Below the pieces are notes generated by a model. The model had not been told where the DNA came from and searched no databases. It was given only the letters and a program-made list of their open reading frames with translations. DNA of 64,000 nucleotides from Beverwykella pulmonaria. Taxonomy: Eukaryota > Ascomycota > Dothideomycetes > Pleosporales > Melanommataceae. The translations under genes and the position numbers were made by a program. Location: NCBI GenBank assembly GCA_001599595.1, contig BCHH01000008.1, positions 2,227,591 through 2,291,590 on the forward strand. Direction: 5' to 3'. Shown piece by piece: positions 54,900 through 64,000 of this stretch. How positions within the stretch are numbered: position 1 is the first letter of the stretch; the number at the start of each line of letters is the position of its first letter.

Positions 54900-57800
54900 T
54901 AGGAGTAAGAAAGAAAAGACATACTTAAAGATCTAAGTTAACACCTAGAAATAGGCAGATTAGTATAATCTCTGCCTACAAGCTAGAACAGGCCTACAGA
55001 AAGAACCCTAGAAAAGTAGGAATAATATAGGTTAGGGAAGCTAGGGTTAAGACAACTAGAGCAGCACTTATAATCCCTAAAGCACACTAGAAATTTAAGG
55101 GACTGTTTAGAGAAGACAAGGAGGATCTTCTACTAGAACATAAGGAATAGGATTACAAGATTATCCTAGAGGATGGCGTAAAGCTGCGCCCTAGACTAAT
55201 GTACCTGTTGTTACAGGATTAACATAAAGAACTTTAAAGATATATTAAGAAAAATGTAAAACAAGGATATATTAGACTAAGCCAAAGCAAGATGGCTTTA
55301 CTAATACTGTTTGTACTAAAGAAAAACAGAAAGCTGTGACTCTGTGTAGATTACAGACAGCTTAACTAGGTTACAAGAAAGAACAGATACCCTTTACTAC
55401 TAATATAGGAGCTTATAGATTAACTCTAGGGAGCCTAGTAGTTTATAAAACTAGATATATGTAACAGTTACTACAAAGTTAGGATAGTAGAAGGACAGGA
55501 ATAGATGACAGCATTTAAGACTTAATACAGATTATATAAGTACACAGTTATGCCATTTGGGTTAACAAACACGCTAGCAACGTTTCAAGCGCTGATTAAT
55601 AACACGCTGTATAAATATTTGGATATATTTTGCACAGGATACCTAGATAATGTACTAGTGTACTCTAGGGGAAGTCTAGAAGAACATAAGAAACACGTGA
55701 ACAAGGTTCTAGAGAAGCTTAACAAATAAAACTTGTTCCTACACCTAGACAAATGTAAGTTCTACGTTATAAAAACAGAATACCTAGGATTTATTATCTC
55801 TAGAGAAGGCATTGCTATAGATAAAAAGAAGGTTGCAGCTGTACAGGATTAGCTAACTCCTAAGACAGTAAAAGACATATAGTTCTTTTTAGGATTTGCA
55901 AACTTCTACAGGAAGTTTATTAAGAACTACTCTAAGATAACAGCACCCTTAACAGAGTTAACAAAGAAAAGTATAAGTTGGACAAGTAAGGAAATTAAGG
56001 GAGACGCCCTCTAAGCTTTCTAGGAACTAAAGAAGGTGTTTACTACAGCACCTATGCTACAAATGCACAATCTAATAAAACCTATAAGAGTAGAAACAGA
56101 TGCATTAGACTATGCCTTAGGAGCAGTACTCTTACAGAAAGGTAAAGATAGGAAATAGAGACTAGTATACTATTACTCTAGGAAGTTCTCTAGAGCAGAA
56201 CTAAACTACAACATCTATAATAAGGAATTACTAGCAGTAATCAACGCCTTTAAAACATGGGACCTACAGCTAGCAGGAGCTAAGCAACAGATTAAAGTAT
56301 ACTTAGACTATTAGAATTTGACTAGTTTTACAACAACTAAAAAGTTAAATCAACAGCAAGTTAGGTAGTCTAAAACAATAGCAAACTATAATTTTAAGAT
56401 CTATTATTGTGCAGGGACATTAAACAGAGCAGTAGACGCTCTAAGCAGGTAATTAGACTTAAAAGAAACAGATAAGCCTACCACGCATAATGCAGTTCTT
56501 AGGAAGGAACAAGATAGTAGCCTTACGTACAACTAACTACAAATAGCAACAATTGCTATGACTACAGTAACAATTACAGATAGTTAGCAACAGTAAGTAT
56601 AAGATGCGTACTAAGAACACGTTTTGCACAAAGGGCAGCAAACAACTTAAGACATAGAAGGATTTTGCAAGAATCTAGCAAATAGACTAAGACCCTATGT
56701 AGCCTAAGGATTGCAAGAAGAACTAATACAGGATATACATAAGTTAAGAGCATAGGGACACCTAGGAATTAACAAGACAGTACAAAAAATAGCAAGAGAC
56801 TATACAATTCTAAAGCTACAACAAGCAGTGGAACAAGTAGTAGGAAACTGTATAGAATGTTTAAAGAACAAACTATAACAACACAAGCCCTACAGACTAC
56901 TACAACTACTATAGCTAGCAGAAAGGCTATAGAGCAGTGTTACAATAGACTTTATAGTAAAGCTCCTAAAATTAGTAGAACCTGGCTTAAAATAATTATG
57001 TAACGCGATACTAGTAATTATAGACTAATTAACTAAGTACGCATACTTTATACCTACAAGCAAAGAGATATTAGCAGAAGAATTAGCATACAAAGTTATA
57101 AGAATGTTAACAGCAAACTATAGTATGCTAGACAAATTTATAACTAATTAAGACAAACTCTTTACATCTAAGTATTAGAGCACACTGTTAGCTAAACTAG
57201 GAACAAAGAAGAAACTATTAACTAGCTTTTACCCCTAGACAGACAGGCAAATAGAATAGACAAACTAAACATTAGAACAATACTTACAGATGTACATTAA
57301 TAAGCTGCAGGACAACTAGGTTAAACTCCTGCTAATAGCGCAACTAGCGTATAATAGATTAAGGTTGAGCACGACAAAATACTTACCTTTCTACGTAAAT
57401 TATAGATATAAGCTAATTGCTTATTAAGATCTAAAAGACATAGAGAGTCTACACGCAAATGTGGCAGACAAAGCTAAGAGACTCCTAGAACTACACAACA
57501 AATTAAGCAAGAACATAGCTTAACAGAACCTTACAACATCTAAATTAGCCAACAAAAAAAGGATTAAGGGACTAACCTTTAAAGAGGGGGATAGAGTTTT
57601 CCTTTTACAAAAAAACTTAAAAACTAGAAGACTATGTAGCAAACTAGACAATCTCTAAGTAGGACTATTTGAAGTCTTAGAGACTAGGGAACTAGTAAAT
57701 TACAAACTAGGTCTACTAAAGGATACCTGCATACATCTAGTTTTTTATAAATTACTCCTAGAACTAGCACTAGCACACGCTAAACTAGAAACTAGCTTAG

Positions 57801-58000
57801 AACTTAAAGATAAGGACTACAAGGTCAAATTAATTAAGGACCTAAAGAAGTTTGGATGTTAGTGGAAATACTTAGTAAAATAGCAAGGATAGCTAGATAG
57901 TTAGAACACATGGGAACTAAAACAGAATCTCATGAACTGCAAGAAATTAGTAAAGGAATACTACTAATGGCATCTAAAGGCAGGAGATCTAAATAGTCTA
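54900..58000 (+). pseudogene. decayed pol (RT, RNase H, integrase, chromodomain) of the gypsy element
   Basis: Reverse transcriptase motifs from about 55170, with [13 protein letters not shown] and a YLDN where an active enzyme has YxDD; RNase H near 56095; integrase zinc region (GHLGINKT, CIECLKN) at 56750-56870; catalytic core remnants to about 57300; chromodomain (WKYLVK, NTWEL) at 57857-57930. Frame is kept over long distances but is broken by many TAG codons. Confidence 0.85.
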
Positions 58001-58064
58001 ATGGAAACGGCATAGGATTAGTAAGGAAGGAAGAAAGGTTAAAAGAAAAAGAATTAGCCTGTAA

Positions 58065-58574
58065 CTAGCCTAGGTTAGTTGATAATAGTTTAATTAGCAG
58101 TAATTTAGAAACAGCAACAGAAGTTGTACTAGGCAACTTTGGTAAAGGTTCCAGAGCAGTAGCAGTTCTTAGATTATAAGCAGTGTAGGATTGTTCACGC
58201 TCCTCCACCTTAGCAAGCTCACAACAAAGGTGCGCAGCCTCACAACAAAGGTGCGCAGTCTCCAATGCTGCGGCCGCCTGTTGTTGCGCAGCATTAGCGT
58301 GCCGCTCCTTAGCAAGAAGCAGGGCAAGACGCTTTGCACGCTTCTCCAACTAAACTTTCTCCTACTCCTCCTTAGATATCTACAAGCTACATTTTACATA
58401 GACTGTGATACAACTAGCACACTCCCTAGAGCAAGTGTTGACAAAACAACGCAATTTCTCTTTCTAACAGCGAGCGCAACCAGACAACATTTTAGTGCCA
58501 CAGACACGAATACGTTTGGCGTGGGCGCAACAGTTCTTAGTTGAAGTTGGTTTTGATTTTGGGACCTTAGGCAT
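58065..58574 (-). pseudogene. antisense Zn2Cys6-like coiled-coil gene inside the gypsy element
   Basis: On the minus strand, ATG at 58574 starts a basic leader (MPKVPKSKPTSTKN) followed by cysteines spaced C-x2-C-x6-C-x8-C-x2-C-x6-C (58389-58478; GCARC, LRC, CASC, VKC), the spacing of fungal Zn2Cys6 clusters. A Lys/Arg/Ala-rich coiled coil follows (EKRAKRLALLLAKERHANAA, then a duplicated AAHLCCE). In-frame stops at 58464-58466 and a few before 58349 break it; the last 95 codons are open to 58065. It occupies the space between the chromodomain and the 3' LTR, opposite to pol. Small Cys-rich coiled-coil proteins of this look are common unnamed proteins in fungal genomes (from memory). Confidence 0.65.
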
Positions 58575-58686
58575 AGTCAGGACAGGACAAACAGGAACAG
58601 GAATCTACTAAGCAGGACGACGCACCTTTATACCTAGACAACTACAGACAGAACAGCTAGGGTAAGGGTGTTAGGACAACACTGCT

Positions 58687-58700
58687 AAAGAGGGGGATAA
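58687..58700 (+). other. polypurine tract of the gypsy element
   Basis: AAAGAGGGGGATAA immediately before the 3' LTR, the expected primer site for plus-strand synthesis. Confidence 0.8.
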
Positions 58701-59277
58701 TGTTACAGTTTAAAGAAGTAGCACAGATGCGGGCTGCAGATAAGGAACCAACCCTGTTAACAGGCGCAGCACGGCGCGCAGGCGGGCGCAAAGGAACAGC
58801 AAGGATTCGCGCAGGTAAGTGAGGCACGTAACAGAAGATATCCCGCCAAGGAAGGGGAAACTTAGAAGAATTGAAGGATCCTAGAAAATTCTGCTAAGAC
58901 AAAGGAAACTTAGGAGAATTAAAGGATCCTAGAAGATCACGTCAAGACACAGGAAACTTGGGAGAATTGAAGGATCCTAATTATCCTGCCAAGAAGAAGG
59001 GAGACCTGGGAGACTTGGGATTCTATGGTCAAAGAGGAAATATATAAGGAGGACAGTTTCCTATGTTATGTTTGCTCTTTGTAGTCAACTTAAATAACTT
59101 TACTCGTCTCTTACCTAGATTAATACAGCAAGTTAGTTAGTTAATTTATTGATTGGATTTACCACCCCTCTGTCTTATATCATCGTCTTCAAACCTCACA
59201 GAATAATCCTACGACACCTACGCTTACGCACCGCCTTAGTACGGACCGGACCCAGTAAGTGTTCACCTCGTATAACA
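58701..59277 (+). repeat. 3' LTR of the gypsy element
   Basis: 577 bp, same length as the 5' LTR, TGTTACAG...GTATAACA. Its left (inner) half is AT-shifted, its right (outer) half retains more C and G: the mirror image of the 5' LTR. Confidence 0.95.
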
Positions 59278-59282
59278 TATAT
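59278..59282. repeat. 5-bp target-site duplication, right copy (TATAT)
   Basis: Follows the 3' LTR directly and matches 51659-51663. Confidence 0.85.
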
Positions 59283-60785
59283 GCGCCTCTAGCCCTTTGC
59301 GTGACGTACTGTTGTGCAGCATCCTCTGCTGTAGTGTTAATTGTACGGAGGTCCTTAGCCTAACCTTTCTAGGTAAGGATAACCTTGTCTCATACAAGCT
59401 AAATCTTCCCTCTATTAAACTTAATAGGTTAGTCTTTAGATAGTACAGTCTTATCTTTTGCACGGAGATTTGCCTTCTGCAGTTCCTCTTCTTCTCTCTA
59501 TGCAAAATCCTTTGTTACAATACTTAGGGTATTATCTGTCTGCAAGCCTGTAATACCAAAGGTGTGCTCTCCTTTATCTGTAATCAAGAGGCAAGGGTTG
59601 TACAAAGAGATATGCATTTGGAGCTTCTCCTTGTGGTGGTTGTGGTATGTCTTAAACTAATACAGTCCTAACTTAGCAGCTCTGTACAAGGGTTGTATAA
59701 CCTAGAATATTATATTTAGTAGGAAGCTCTAGCGCATCTCCCTTGGTGGCTTTGCGTACAGCGTGCGCAGGAGCTTATCTGTTAATTAAATGTACGCTTG
59801 TGTAATATCGCGCAGTTCAAAATGCATGCCGTACGTAGCTCTTAGGCTTGCTCTAATAGCTAGAAGCAGTCTCTGGCTTATCCTTTAGATAGTTGGTGAT
59901 TAAGTGAGGATTTCTTCCTTCTCTTTGTCTAAATAGCTAGCAAATACTAGGCAGGACTTCTTGTACAGTTTTGTTGTTTTGCCTTTAACTTCTTATACAA
60001 GGCGTAGGTTGAAGATCTAGCCTTTGTGCCTTGTTAGATTATACACTATAACCTTGAAAGTGCTGTTGGCAATCAGGGTGTCCATCTCCATGTGGTCTAA
60101 TTCCTTAAATAGTTCTCCTAGTATAGTAATTACACCATCTGTACAGAGCTTGATAGACAAAGCCTAATTATCCTTCTCCTTCTAGGTTAGAAATACCTAA
60201 TCTAGGTTTTGTGCAGGTTTCCTTTGCCTTCCACTTCTCCTAGTATCTGCATCTTCCCTTTATACAGGTGCAGCATTATTGTCCTAGGAGACTTAATCCA
60301 AGACAGGTTCTAGTTCTGCCTGTGCAGCATTCTTGTAGGGTCGTCCCCTCTTCCTCTTCTGCAGGGGATCCCTTTATACAGGGATTAGTTTGTTAGGGTC
60401 ATCTGTTGCGGGTAGGTTCTCTTCCTCCTCTTCTCTGTAGTACAGTTTGACCTGCGTACATTAGAGCTTTAGTAGGCTATTCTCCATCTCAATAATAACG
60501 TCTCTCCCTTCAATGCTTTTAATCTTGTACAGGCCAGTCTAGCCTTCCTTCTCTCTCCATGCCATAATCTCTAAGCCAAGGGGGAGGTTAAGAACTTTGT
60601 GCAATGTAGGGCCATTGCGGGTGTTAATCACGCAGTTAATGTTGACTCTTGCACAGTCCTTTTAAAGCATCCTTATTGCCTTCTGTACAGCGCTTGCTCA
60701 TACAATAATATCAGGTAATAGTAGAGAGTCTAGGTTAACTCTTAGGTATGCCCCAAAGACAAGCAGCATAGGTACTAGTGTCAGA

Positions 60786-61075
60786 TGTAAGGGCTATATG
60801 GGGGTTTATGGAATAGTATTTCCATAACCCCCAAGTAGACAAAGCATCAGATGGACGGGTATTAGTCGTGGTATTGGGCGCAATGTGCGTAAATGGGCCT
60901 GCAACAGATCAACAAAATAGGACTAAGCGCATGGGGTTAAGCGAGAAATAAAACCCAGCCAAGAACACAATGGCTGGGGCGCGACACAACAATTAATTAA
61001 TTAATTTATCAATACTTATTATTCTTTCATCTCACAACGTGACCACATTATTCTTGTAGCTAAAATAGTGCTACA
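60786..61075 (+). repeat. probable 5' LTR of the plus-strand copia element
   Basis: Starts TG at 60786, where homology to the neighbouring element stops; a possible end is CTACA at 61075. Contains a near-perfect inverted repeat (about 60799-60833: TGGGGGTTTATGGAA facing TTCCATAACCCCCA). The end is a guess without the second LTR. Confidence 0.45.
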
Positions 61076-64000
61076 ATCTAACAATTAAGAGTCTCACTGC
61101 CTTAATTAACACAAAAATGGCTGCGCAACCTCAACGCAAACAAACAGTAACCCTTTAAGACCACACCAATTACAGAGCCTAGATAATGCAGCTACAGTTA
61201 AGATGCGTAGCATATTACATCTAGCCACAAGTCAACCCTAAGTCAACTGTCCTAATAAAACCTAAACCTGTTGCCCCAAGGGTCCTGCTAATTGCTAAAT
61301 ATACTCTAGCTGCAAATATTAAAACCCTAACGCAACAGTCTAAGCTGTTACCTGCAGGTGCTAGGGCTTTTAAGGAAGACCTTAAATACTACAAAACACT
61401 GTCTAAACAGTACAAGAGTGACTAACATAATTTTAAAAGAGAACAATTAAGTCTTTAACAAATTATTGTCTTTATTTAATTAACAGTCAACCNACACCTG
61501 CAGCGCACATGCTGCCTCCTAGATTAACTACTTAGACAGTAGATTANAAACCTAAAAGCTACAGTTGGCGTTAACAATTAATTTAAACAAGAACGCGCAC
61601 GTGACTAATACAATACATCCCTAAAGCCACTAAGAAGCACAACAGCATAGGACCTATAGCTAGCTAAATACAATTAAGCAGCCACAGAAGCAGAGACACA
61701 AAATATCCTAGAAACAACGCAGTTTAATGCAGTTGCAAAGGACTTTCTAACTGCTGTAAATAAAGTTGCCCCTTATTAGTCTACAACCTTTTAGGATAGC
61801 AGACAGTTCACCTAAGGTATAAATTAGAAAGAAATAATAAAGTGCTTCTAAGAACATATAATGTTAAATTATCTAATAACCTAAACAGGGAAGCACAAAG
61901 CTGCTTTTGCAACAGATAACTTATTATATCTTACTAAAAGTAGGAAGACCACCTAGGGCAATAATAGGGACGCCTATTATGCTAAAGTTGCAACATCTAG
62001 AAAACAGGGTAGACCTNAAGATTAACGTAATAACTAAAAAGATAACAAGAAGTTATCCTTAGGCCAACAACCTNCTAGAANAAGCAGCACAAAATNTCCT
62101 GCATGCAGACATCTTNACGCACTACAAGACTGCTTCTATGTTAACCTAGACAAAGCGCCTAAGTAGTAGGTACTAAATAAGAAGATTAAAGAACTTGTGG
62201 CTTTAAAACGCAAGCATAATTCTAAATTTTAAGGACTACTAAGAGGACAGAGTAGATCCAAATTAAAAACACTAAACACTAAGAAATTACATACACTAAC
62301 ACCTAAGATCTAGGAGGATTAACTAGAAGGCTAGAAAGTATTAAGCGTTAATACAGTGTTTATATTAGCATCCTTTAAAGCTAACTAGACTAGCTACCCA
62401 CTCCAAAGGTCCTTTATCCTTAACTTAGGAACAACCTGTTATATAACAAACAATCCTAACTGTATCTTTAACTATTGCCTACTAACGCTAGGAGACTTTA
62501 TCTAGTTAGGCAACTTACAAATATAGATAAAGGGATACAGCTCTATTAACCTAAACCTACAAAGCAAATCTAGAATACATAGACTTGTTTTACACAATGT
62601 AGCAATATGCCCTAATCTGTTATGCAACCTTGTCTTATTCTAGTTACTTAGGCAGAAAGGGATATAGTAGGATACCTAAGCTAAACTAACTACTCTAAGG
62701 AAACTAGATAGAACAACAATCAGAAACCTTACTAAGATCTATAGTCAATAGGTACTAGAGTACTATCCAACCTAGGAAGGCTTATATTACACACACAAGT
62801 CTAATACCAAGACTAATACCACAGCTAATACTACAAGAACTAAACAAGGCTTGCAAAAAGTATTAGCTAAACTGTGGCATAAACAACTTAGACACCCTAG
62901 ACCTGCAGCTATTAAACACCTTGTGCAGCAGGCTAAGGGGGTGCGTGTTAAAGGAGTTACAACAGTACAATGCAACTCCTGCGGCAAAGCAAAGATAAGA
63001 CAACAAATTAGCCGCGCACTATAAACTAACAATAATAGACTAGGAGAAAGATTATCTATTAACTTCTACAGCTACAAGGCGCAAAGTATTACTAAGGAGA
63101 AGAGTTAGATGTTGGCTACTAACAAATACTTAGGCCTCTAATAGGATTTTTACTTTAAGGACAATAGACTAGCTAAGTTAATTATTAAGGTGTTTACAAA
63201 CTTCTTCCTCTTCCTAAAGAACTACTACAACATTATAGTTAAGGTTATTAAAGCTAACAACAAAATTACTATAGTAAAACTAGAGGTAGAACGCTAGCTA
63301 GCATTACAAGAGATTACTGTTAAGCCTTCTGCCCTAGATACACAAGCTTAAAACAGAGGTACTAAACGCTTAGGGGGTGTAAACAAAGAGAAATCGCGCG
63401 CAATGCAGCTTAATACTAACCTACCCTAGGATCTATAGCCCTATATTACAAGAGCAGGAGTATATCTCTACAACTAAACACTAAACTACACCAACAACTA
63501 GAAAACACTATACAAGATCTTCTTTACGTGAGCTGCTCTAAACAACAGAGTAGTTACCTTAATTAGGAAACCTAACCTTGCTTACCTTAAAGCATACAGC
63601 TGCAAGGCGTTTGCAATAACAGACAATACTTATTAAAACAAATTAAGGTTGCAATGTCTAGATCCTAAAGCGTAGATAGGCTACCTAGTTGGATACTAAT
63701 CCTTAAACATCTACTATATTTAGATACTATTACTAGCCAAGGTGATAAGCACACGTAACATTATTTTTAACAAACAAACAATCTTTAATAGCAAGACAGA
63801 GGATCTGCAGGACAACCTTATGCACAACACAGTAGATAAAATTGCCACACACGTAAGAACAATTAAACTGCCAACACCTAGTTAATAGCTAGAAACAGAG
63901 TCTTTCTACAAGGACAACGCAGTTAAAGATTTATTAAATCCCTATAATAAAGTAGATCTACTAGGCTACTATTAAGGAAGGAAGATTAGGGACAACTACC
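60786..64000 (+). mobile_element. degenerate copia-type retrotransposon, 5' part (continues past window)
   Basis: Plus-strand element beginning TGTAAGGGC at 60786. A gag-like frame starts at ATG 61117 (MAAQPQRKQTVTL, then stop and NYRA, QLQLRCVAYYI). Further on are a protease-like TTCYITNNPNCIFNY (about 62428), a GAG-preintegrase HKQLRHPRPAAIKHLVQQA (about 62880) with the zinc Cys pair CNSCGKAKIR (about 62970), and integrase remnants to the window end (FTNFFLFLKNYY near 63200). Many in-frame TAG/TAA codons. Seven isolated Ns (61493, 61547, 62017, 62074, 62081, 62096, 62116) mark uncertain consensus bases. Same family type as the minus-strand copia element, opposite orientation. Confidence 0.85.

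Larger units (their letters stand above)
51664..59277 (+). mobile_element. complete but inactivated Ty3/gypsy chromovirus LTR retrotransposon
   Basis: 7,614 bp bounded by two 577-bp LTRs (51664-52240 and 58701-59277), each starting TGTTA and ending TAACA, with the 5-bp target duplication TATAT on both outer sides (51659-51663, 59278-59282). A purine tract (58687-58700) abuts the 3' LTR. Decayed coding order on the plus strand: gag with a CCHC knuckle (53208-53249), a Cys-rich array, reverse transcriptase (MPFGLTN at 55550; YLDN near 55640), RNase H (ETDALDYALGAVL near 56095), [16 protein letters not shown] near 55890, integrase (GHLGINKT near 56757; SFYP near 57220) and a chromodomain (57857-57930). 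This RT-RH-IN-chromodomain order defines chromoviruses. Every domain has TAG/TAA codons in frame, so the element cannot move by itself. Confidence 0.95.
48930..60785 (-). mobile_element. degenerate copia-type retrotransposon, split by a nested gypsy element
   Basis: Read on the minus strand, 60780 to 59278 gives copia integrase C-terminus (LLVFGAYLRVN, EGWTGLYKIKSIEGRDVII) and reverse transcriptase (TGLQTDNTLSIV, REEEELQKANLRAK, QRARGAY). The reading resumes at 51663 with the RT/RNase H part (CQLEAAFNLLVAA, QLDCIKLFIFTN, KCKRVTRSVLASKLY, VICTDLRSLYNCLVKLGTT). The break is exactly the gypsy element plus its target duplication. In-frame stops are scattered through it, so it is dead. About 48930-49330 is probably its 3' LTR region (a 10-bp palindrome arm pair, TCACGTGG...CCACGTGA, lies at 49049-49069). 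The integrase N-terminal part, gag and 5' LTR are missing on the right, where the next copia element begins. Part of the left arm is present twice because of the assembly gap. Confidence 0.88.

Noticed and set aside
62787..63032. Minus-strand frame with Leu/Val-rich end
   Set aside because: Shadow of the GAG-preintegrase/integrase region of the plus-strand copia element.
1..64000. CRISPR arrays, bacterial-type operons, biosynthetic gene clusters
   Set aside because: No direct-repeat/spacer arrays; genes are unrelated housekeeping functions with introns; no PKS, NRPS or terpene synthase seen.

Overview
The window is a piece of a filamentous ascomycete genome (Pezizomycotina; a Dothideomycete is the best guess, an inference). 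The evidence is short GT-AG introns of mostly 48-135 bp with CTAAC/CTGAC branch sites, monocistronic genes, eukaryotic core genes with fungal gene structures, a NACHT (NLR-like) receptor, and a heavily C-to-T mutated retrotransposon block of the kind left by repeat-induced point mutation (RIP). No tRNA, rRNA, CRISPR array or bacterial-type operon was seen.

Positions 1-48,000 are ordinary euchromatin with about 18 genes on both strands. In order: the 3' end of a CorA-like Mg2+ transporter (1-1207, +); a fungal protein kinase (2185-3848, +); KGD4, a 2-oxoglutarate dehydrogenase subunit (5454-5885, -); Mediator MED18 (6495-7345, +); polynucleotide kinase-3'-phosphatase (8103-10202, +, ten exons); a conserved Ser-rich unknown (13564-15184, +); a gene-poor 6 kb stretch with an 18-bp minisatellite and a possible gene remnant; a NACHT receptor (21103-24540, -); NEM1 phosphatase (25155-26851, -); eIF2B-beta (27529-28952, +); ALG14 (29576-30421, -); mitoribosomal uL24m/MRPL40 (30721-32258, -); IMA1 inner nuclear membrane protein (32590-34370, +); ribosomal protein uS12/S23 (35203-35775, -); an unknown coiled-coil protein (36115-36963, +); an MFS anion:cation symporter-type permease (37531-39554, -); an F-box-like zinc protein (40903-42375, +); cytochrome c peroxidase (43484-44719, +); a coiled-coil unknown (45413-46560, -); and monothiol glutaredoxin GRX5 (47173-47841, -). 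Most are unrelated housekeeping functions. NEM1 and IMA1 both act at the nuclear envelope; KGD4, MRPL40, CCP1 and GRX5 are mitochondrial. Four pairs are head-to-head and probably share promoter regions.

From about 48,930 to the end the DNA is AT-rich, stop-codon-riddled retrotransposon. A copia-type element on the minus strand (about 48,930-60,785, truncated at its 5' side) has been split inside its reverse transcriptase/RNase H region by a complete Ty3/gypsy chromovirus (51,664-59,277; two 577-bp LTRs, TATAT target duplication). The right end of the split copia element abuts the 5' end of another copia element on the plus strand (60,786 to beyond 64,000). A 100-N assembly gap (50,332-50,431) is flanked by the same 1,306 bp on both sides, which looks like two unmerged overlapping contigs.

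The least expected material is in the chromovirus: a regular array of eight C-x4-C modules between the gag zinc knuckle and pol, and a decayed antisense gene between the chromodomain and the 3' LTR with a Zn2Cys6-type cysteine pattern and a coiled coil. The two LTRs also carry mirror-image mutation gradients, heaviest toward the inside of the element.
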